Source: Nostoc sp. CHAB 5715 (lineage in GTDB: Bacteria; Cyanobacteriota; Cyanobacteriia; Cyanobacteriales; Nostocaceae). From it: 9,847 nucleotides of DNA. A program made the position numbers and the translations under genes. The notes under the pieces are model-generated. The model searched no databases. It was not told the origin of the DNA and was given only the letters and a program-made list of their open reading frames with translations. This document shows positions 7,770 through 9,847 of the stretch, piece after piece (the first letter of the stretch is position 1; every line of letters begins with the position of its first letter). The stretch is taken from positions 1 through 9,847 of the forward strand of contig NZ_JAIVFR010000162.1 of assembly GCF_020829685.1 (NCBI RefSeq). The letters are read 5' to 3'.

Positions 7770-7931
7770 GGAATGGGGAATGGGGAATAGGGAATGGGGA
7801 ATGGGGCATTGGGCATTGGGCATTGGGCATTGGGCATTGATTGATTATTAAATATTCTCCTTTGCTCCCCCTGCTCCCTCATCTCCCCCTACCCCCTCAT
7901 CTCCCCCTGCCCCCTCATCTCCCCACCCCCC
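7755..7931 (+). repeat. Composite heptamer repeat, copy B (over the pdxJ 3' end)
   Basis: Seven GGGAAT(G/A) units at 7755-7803 run without a break into five GGGCATT units at 7804-7838, twelve heptamers in perfect phase. The core TGATTATTAAATATTCTCC follows at about 7842-7860, then TTTGCTCCCCCTGCTCCC to 7878. The C-rich arm ends in three 18-bp direct repeats starting with CTCATCTCCCC (7878-7895, 7896-7913, 7914-7931). Copies A (2813-2930, opposite strand) and C (9114-9266) share the layout and core. Units 2 and 5 are GGGAATA, which places a TAG every 21 bp in the same frame; the first is the pdxJ stop. Confidence 0.93.
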
Positions 7932-7998
7932 TATCTGAAAAGAGGGTTGTCTACTGCGAAATCTAGAAATTGAGAGCAAACCTTCACCAAAGACTTCT

Positions 7999-8718
7999 AT
8001 GAGCGCAACACAGTCTAACAACCTGCCGCTTTGGGTACAGGATCGGGATAAGGTGATAGCAGAAAGCACTGATGTCGAGTGGCGCTATCAGACACCGCCT
8101 GATTATTCCCGTTCCAAAGAGAATCTCGCTCAAGAAAGTACCTATAGTCACCTTGAAGGTACACTGGAAGCGATCGTGCAAAACTTGGTGCGAACCTTCG
8201 AGATGGAGGTATCCTTTAAAGCTAACCCACAAGAGTGGTTATCTATTGTCAATGACAAGTTTCGTGTAAGTACCAATGGCAAAGTCGAGTACACAGCAGC
8301 AGATGTATCAGCCCAAGGTACTTACAATTTATTTATGGCTGATTCAGAACACTACAAGGCTTCAGAAGAAAGCTTTGAATCATCCGCAAAACTCTTCCAC
8401 ACAACATTTCCCCAAGGATTTCCTTGGGAAGTGCTGGAAGTTTTCTCAGGGCCACCAAATGTCACATTCAAATGGCGGCATTGGGGACATTTTAAAGGAG
8501 AATACAAAGGCTATGCACCTACTGGAGAGACAGTAGAAATTATCGGCATGAGCATTGCAAAAGTTACCGATGACTTGAAGGTTATTTCCTTGGAACACTA
8601 TTTCGACAATAATTTGTTCTTGGAAAAGCTAACATCTGGTGGCAAACAGATAAATGCCCAAAAGCAGGGAAGTGCTTGTCCGTTCAGTTCTTGGTTCAGG
8701 AAATTGCACAAGAGTTAG
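7999..8718 (+). CDS. SnoaL/NTF2-like protein resembling plant 'pathogen-related protein'
   Basis: A 239-residue soluble protein with no signal peptide or membrane segment. Its composition and motif order resemble the plant 'pathogen-related protein' family and SnoaL-like (NTF2-fold) proteins as I remember them. In order these are VEWRYQTPPDY (26-36), SHLEGTLEAIVQNLVRTFEM (50-69), GTYNLFM (107-113), EESFESSAKLFHTTFPQGF (123-141), FSGPPNVTFKWRHWGHFKG (149-167), YAPTGETVEIIGMSIAKV (172-189), LEHYFD (198-203) and a terminal ACPF (226-229). The NTF2 fold forms a conical pocket for small hydrophobic ligands. Enzymatic SnoaL members are polyketide cyclases, but no activity can be assigned here and most members are unstudied. 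The ATG at 7999 gives MSATQSNNLPLWVQDRDK; no good Shine-Dalgarno precedes it. It is followed by ycf54 after 65 bp and a hairpin. Confidence 0.83.
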   Translation: MSATQSNNLPLWVQDRDKVIAESTDVEWRYQTPPDYSRSKENLAQESTYSHLEGTLEAIVQNLVRTFEMEVSFKANPQEWLSIVNDKFRVSTNGKVEYTAADVSAQGTYNLFMADSEHYKASEESFESSAKLFHTTFPQGFPWEVLEVFSGPPNVTFKWRHWGHFKGEYKGYAPTGETVEIIGMSIAKVTDDLKVISLEHYFDNNLFLEKLTSGGKQINAQKQGSACPFSSWFRKLHKS

Positions 8719-8723
8719 TTTTT

Positions 8724-8752
8724 AGGGGTACAGAGTGCAGCACTGTACCCTT
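8724..8752 (+). terminator. Hairpin between the SnoaL-like gene and ycf54
   Basis: GGGTACAG at 8726-8733 pairs with CTGTACCC at 8743-8750 around a 9-nt loop, and G-U and A-U pairs extend the stem to 10. It starts 6 bp after the upstream stop. The tail is TTAAATTATT rather than a run of U, so it may be a weak or partial terminator, or an RNA processing/stability element reducing read-through into ycf54. Confidence 0.5.
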
Positions 8753-8783
8753 AAATTATTCACATAACAACCAAAGGATGAAA

Positions 8784-9113
8784 ATGCAAACATATTATTA
8801 CGTTTTGGCCAGTCAAAGGTTTCTTCTTGAAGAAGAACCAATACACGAAGTTCTCAAAGAACGCACCCGTCACTACCACGAACAAGAAAAACAAATAGAT
8901 TTTTGGTTGGTTCAGCAACCAGCTTTCTTGGAAACACCGCAGTTTAAAGAGCAAAAGGCGAAGTGTCCCCAACCAGCAGTAGCAATTATTTCTACCAATC
9001 CGCAATTTATTACTTGGTTAAAACTGCGTTTAGAGTACGTCATCACTGGTGAATTCCAGGCTCCTTCTGAGACAATACCAGATGCCTTGGTATCGCTTGC
9101 TACCGTATCTTAG
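8784..9113 (+). CDS. ycf54: Ycf54 family protein, Mg-protoporphyrin IX monomethyl ester cyclase accessory factor
   Basis: A 109-residue protein (family usual length about 105-110). It matches Ycf54 throughout: YYVLASQRFLLEEEP (about 4-18), KERTRHYHEQEKQIDFWLV, QPAFLETPQF, KAKCPQPAVAIISTNPQFI, TWLKLRLEYVITGEF and APSETIPDALVSLA. Ycf54 supports the aerobic oxidative cyclase (AcsF/CycI) that forms the isocyclic ring of chlorophyll. It binds the cyclase at the membrane and is needed for its accumulation; it has no known catalytic activity of its own. The start is put at the ATG at 8784, with AAAGGA 5 nt upstream (8773-8778). The ATG at 8778 would add only Met-Lys, while an upstream start at 8676 overlaps the preceding gene and does not fit the family. 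The TAG stop touches the beginning of composite repeat C. Confidence 0.92.
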   Translation: MQTYYYVLASQRFLLEEEPIHEVLKERTRHYHEQEKQIDFWLVQQPAFLETPQFKEQKAKCPQPAVAIISTNPQFITWLKLRLEYVITGEFQAPSETIPDALVSLATVS

Positions 9114-9266
9114 GAATGGGGCATTGGGCATTGGGCATTGGGCATCCCTTCGGCTTACCTCGGCAACGCTTGGCACAAGTCGCTCAGGGCAAGTGGGCAT
9201 TGGTTATTAATTATTCTCCTCTGCTCCCCCTGCTCCCTATTCCCCACTCCCCACTCCCCACTCCCT
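9114..9266 (+). repeat. Composite heptamer repeat, copy C, with a nested 48-bp insert
   Basis: After GGAATG come three GGGCATT units (9119-9139) and a fourth cut as GGGCAT (9140-9145). A 48-bp stretch (9146-9193) follows, then the missing T (9194) and another GGGCATT (9195-9201). The core GGTTATTAATTATTCTCC (9202-9219), CTCTGCTCCCCCTGCTCCC and three CCCCACT units (9242-9262) complete the element, as in copies A and B. With the insert removed the 7-bp phase is exact. The element begins at the ycf54 stop codon. Confidence 0.92.
9146..9193. repeat. 48-bp GC-rich insert inside heptamer array C
   Basis: The sequence starts CCCTTCGGCTTACCTCGGC and ends GTCGCTCAGGGCAAG. It interrupts a GGGCATT unit between its sixth and seventh base. 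It has partial internal symmetry (CCCT near one end, AGGG near the other; CTTG/CAAG around a 3-nt loop at 9169-9179). The base composition and TTCGGC/CGCTCAGGGCAAG words resemble short interspersed repeats common in Nostoc genomes, from memory. No target-site duplication is evident. Confidence 0.75.
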
Positions 9267-9393
9267 AATTTTATTCTTGAGTAAAAAAATATATTTTTTG
9301 ACACTCCTTTCATCCCATACTGAAGTAACTGGGTTTTCAGCTTTTTTCTTATAAAATTTTTTAAGACACCTTGATTTACATAATCTAACTTTT

Positions 9394-9847
9394 GTGCATA
9401 GATTCCAGATTTTACCAAGTGTTTTAGGATTAGCGATGTCTACGATGAGCTTCGCTTACGCTGGGTTGATTGGTGGCATGAGTTCTGTATTTGCCCAACA
9501 AGCCATTCCCCTTTGTCAACCACCAACTGCGGGTGAGTATCTTTTATTAGTAGTCAGTCCCACAGCAGATAATCAAAAGCAGTTGCGTAGTGCCTTACCG
9601 CCGGAACTGAAAACAATTACCTGTAAATATCTCAACGAAACTGTGACGCGGATAGGGGGCTTTAATAAAATTGATGATGCCAATCGATGGGCAAGGTATG
9701 TCAGCAATATTGTTGGCTTGTCTGACATCATCACAAATCGACCAACAAAGCCAGATGTGCAGCCACAGCAACAGGCACAGTTACAGCAAACTCAAAAGAC
9801 AGTTTATAATCCTCAAGCATTAGGAGAGGGTTATGCAGTGCTAGTAG
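9394..9847 (+). CDS. Exported protein, possibly SPOR-like (5' part, runs off right edge)
   Basis: Open frame of 151 complete codons to the right edge. I choose the GTG at 9394 because it gives an Arg at position 3 and then a hydrophobic stretch ending SSVFA-QQ, a good Sec signal peptide (cleavage about residue 36). The ATG at 9436 would lack the basic N-terminal residues. The in-frame stop upstream is at 9352-9354; no strong ribosome binding site is seen. The mature part starts with CQPPTAGEYLLLVVSP, then KQLRSALPPELKTITCKYLN, and NKIDDANRWARYVSNIVGLS. The 'aa..A..wa..' helix with beta strands is reminiscent of SPOR repeats, but this is a weak match by eye. A Gln-rich linker (QPQQQAQLQQTQ) follows before ALGEGYAVLV, perhaps a second repeat. 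Function unknown; likely periplasmic. Confidence 0.78.
   Translation, partial: MHRFQILPSVLGLAMSTMSFAYAGLIGGMSSVFAQQAIPLCQPPTAGEYLLLVVSPTADNQKQLRSALPPELKTITCKYLNETVTRIGGFNKIDDANRWARYVSNIVGLSDIITNRPTKPDVQPQQQAQLQQTQKTVYNPQALGEGYAVLV

Noticed and set aside
7628..8069. Open frames with GNGEWGI or GGDEG-type repeats near 7.6-8.1 kb
   Set aside because: These peptide repeats come from translating the heptamers and the 18-bp C-rich repeats; they overlap pdxJ or the SnoaL-like gene.
8676..8783. Longer ycf54 beginning at 8676
   Set aside because: It would overlap the preceding gene and add residues absent from the Ycf54 family; the ATG at 8784 has a good ribosome binding site.
9284..9299. 16-bp palindrome A6-TATA-T6 followed by TTGACA at 9298-9303, as a promoter or terminator for the right-edge gene
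   Set aside because: Pure A/T symmetry is weak evidence in this AT-rich gap, and no -10 box is found at the proper distance from the TTGACA.

Overview
The window reads as chromosomal DNA of a filamentous, probably heterocyst-forming (Nostoc/Anabaena-type) cyanobacterium. The octamer GCGATCGC (HIP1) occurs nine times (1297, 1882, 2654, 4746, 5484, 5917, 6158, 7232, 7278). Gene junctions are packed with tandem 7-bp repeats of the STRR type known from these organisms. The gene content includes Ycf54, a chlorophyll-biosynthesis factor of oxygenic phototrophs, and a cyanobacterial-type PII protein with Ser49. No mobile-element gene, rRNA, tRNA or CRISPR array was recognised.

Layout, left to right. 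1-1177 (-): 5' part of a right-handed beta-helix protein running off the left edge. 1178-1981: long stretch with no convincing gene. 1982-2797 (+): thiD. 2813-2930: composite heptamer repeat. 3052-3660 (+): unrecognised coiled-coil, tail-anchored membrane protein. 3661-4017: glnB upstream region with an NtcA-like promoter. 4018-4356 (+): glnB (PII). 4364-4539: heptamer arrays plus a 20-bp perfect palindrome at the convergent glnB/rdgB junction. 4496-5101 (-): rdgB-type house-cleaning NTPase. 5094-5257: two further heptamer arrays. 5263-6699 (-): phosphohexomutase. 6700-7043: divergent intergenic region with G-rich and C-rich arms. 7044-7769 (+): pdxJ. 7755-7931: second composite repeat. 7999-8718 (+): SnoaL/NTF2-like protein resembling plant 'pathogen-related protein'. 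8784-9113 (+): ycf54. 9114-9266: third composite repeat carrying a 48-bp insert. 9394 to the right edge (+): exported protein, 5' part only.

The genes are mostly housekeeping and separately transcribed: cofactor synthesis (ThiD for thiamin, PdxJ for pyridoxal phosphate), nitrogen/carbon signalling (PII), nucleotide-pool sanitation (RdgB), sugar-phosphate metabolism, and Mg-protoporphyrin ester cyclase support (Ycf54). No obvious multi-gene pathway operon is present. The 8-kb SnoaL-like gene and ycf54 are close enough to be co-transcribed, but a hairpin lies between them.

The most unusual aspect is the repeat layer. At least four heptamer families (GGGGAGT/GGGAATG/GGGCATT, ACTCCTA, TTGGTCA, GACAAAG) fill most gene junctions. 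In several places they supply coding sequence: the last residues and stop of RdgB and PdxJ, and the start codon of RdgB. One composite element occurs three times with a conserved core, and two of the arrays are interrupted by short GC-rich inserts that leave the 7-bp phase intact or nearly so.
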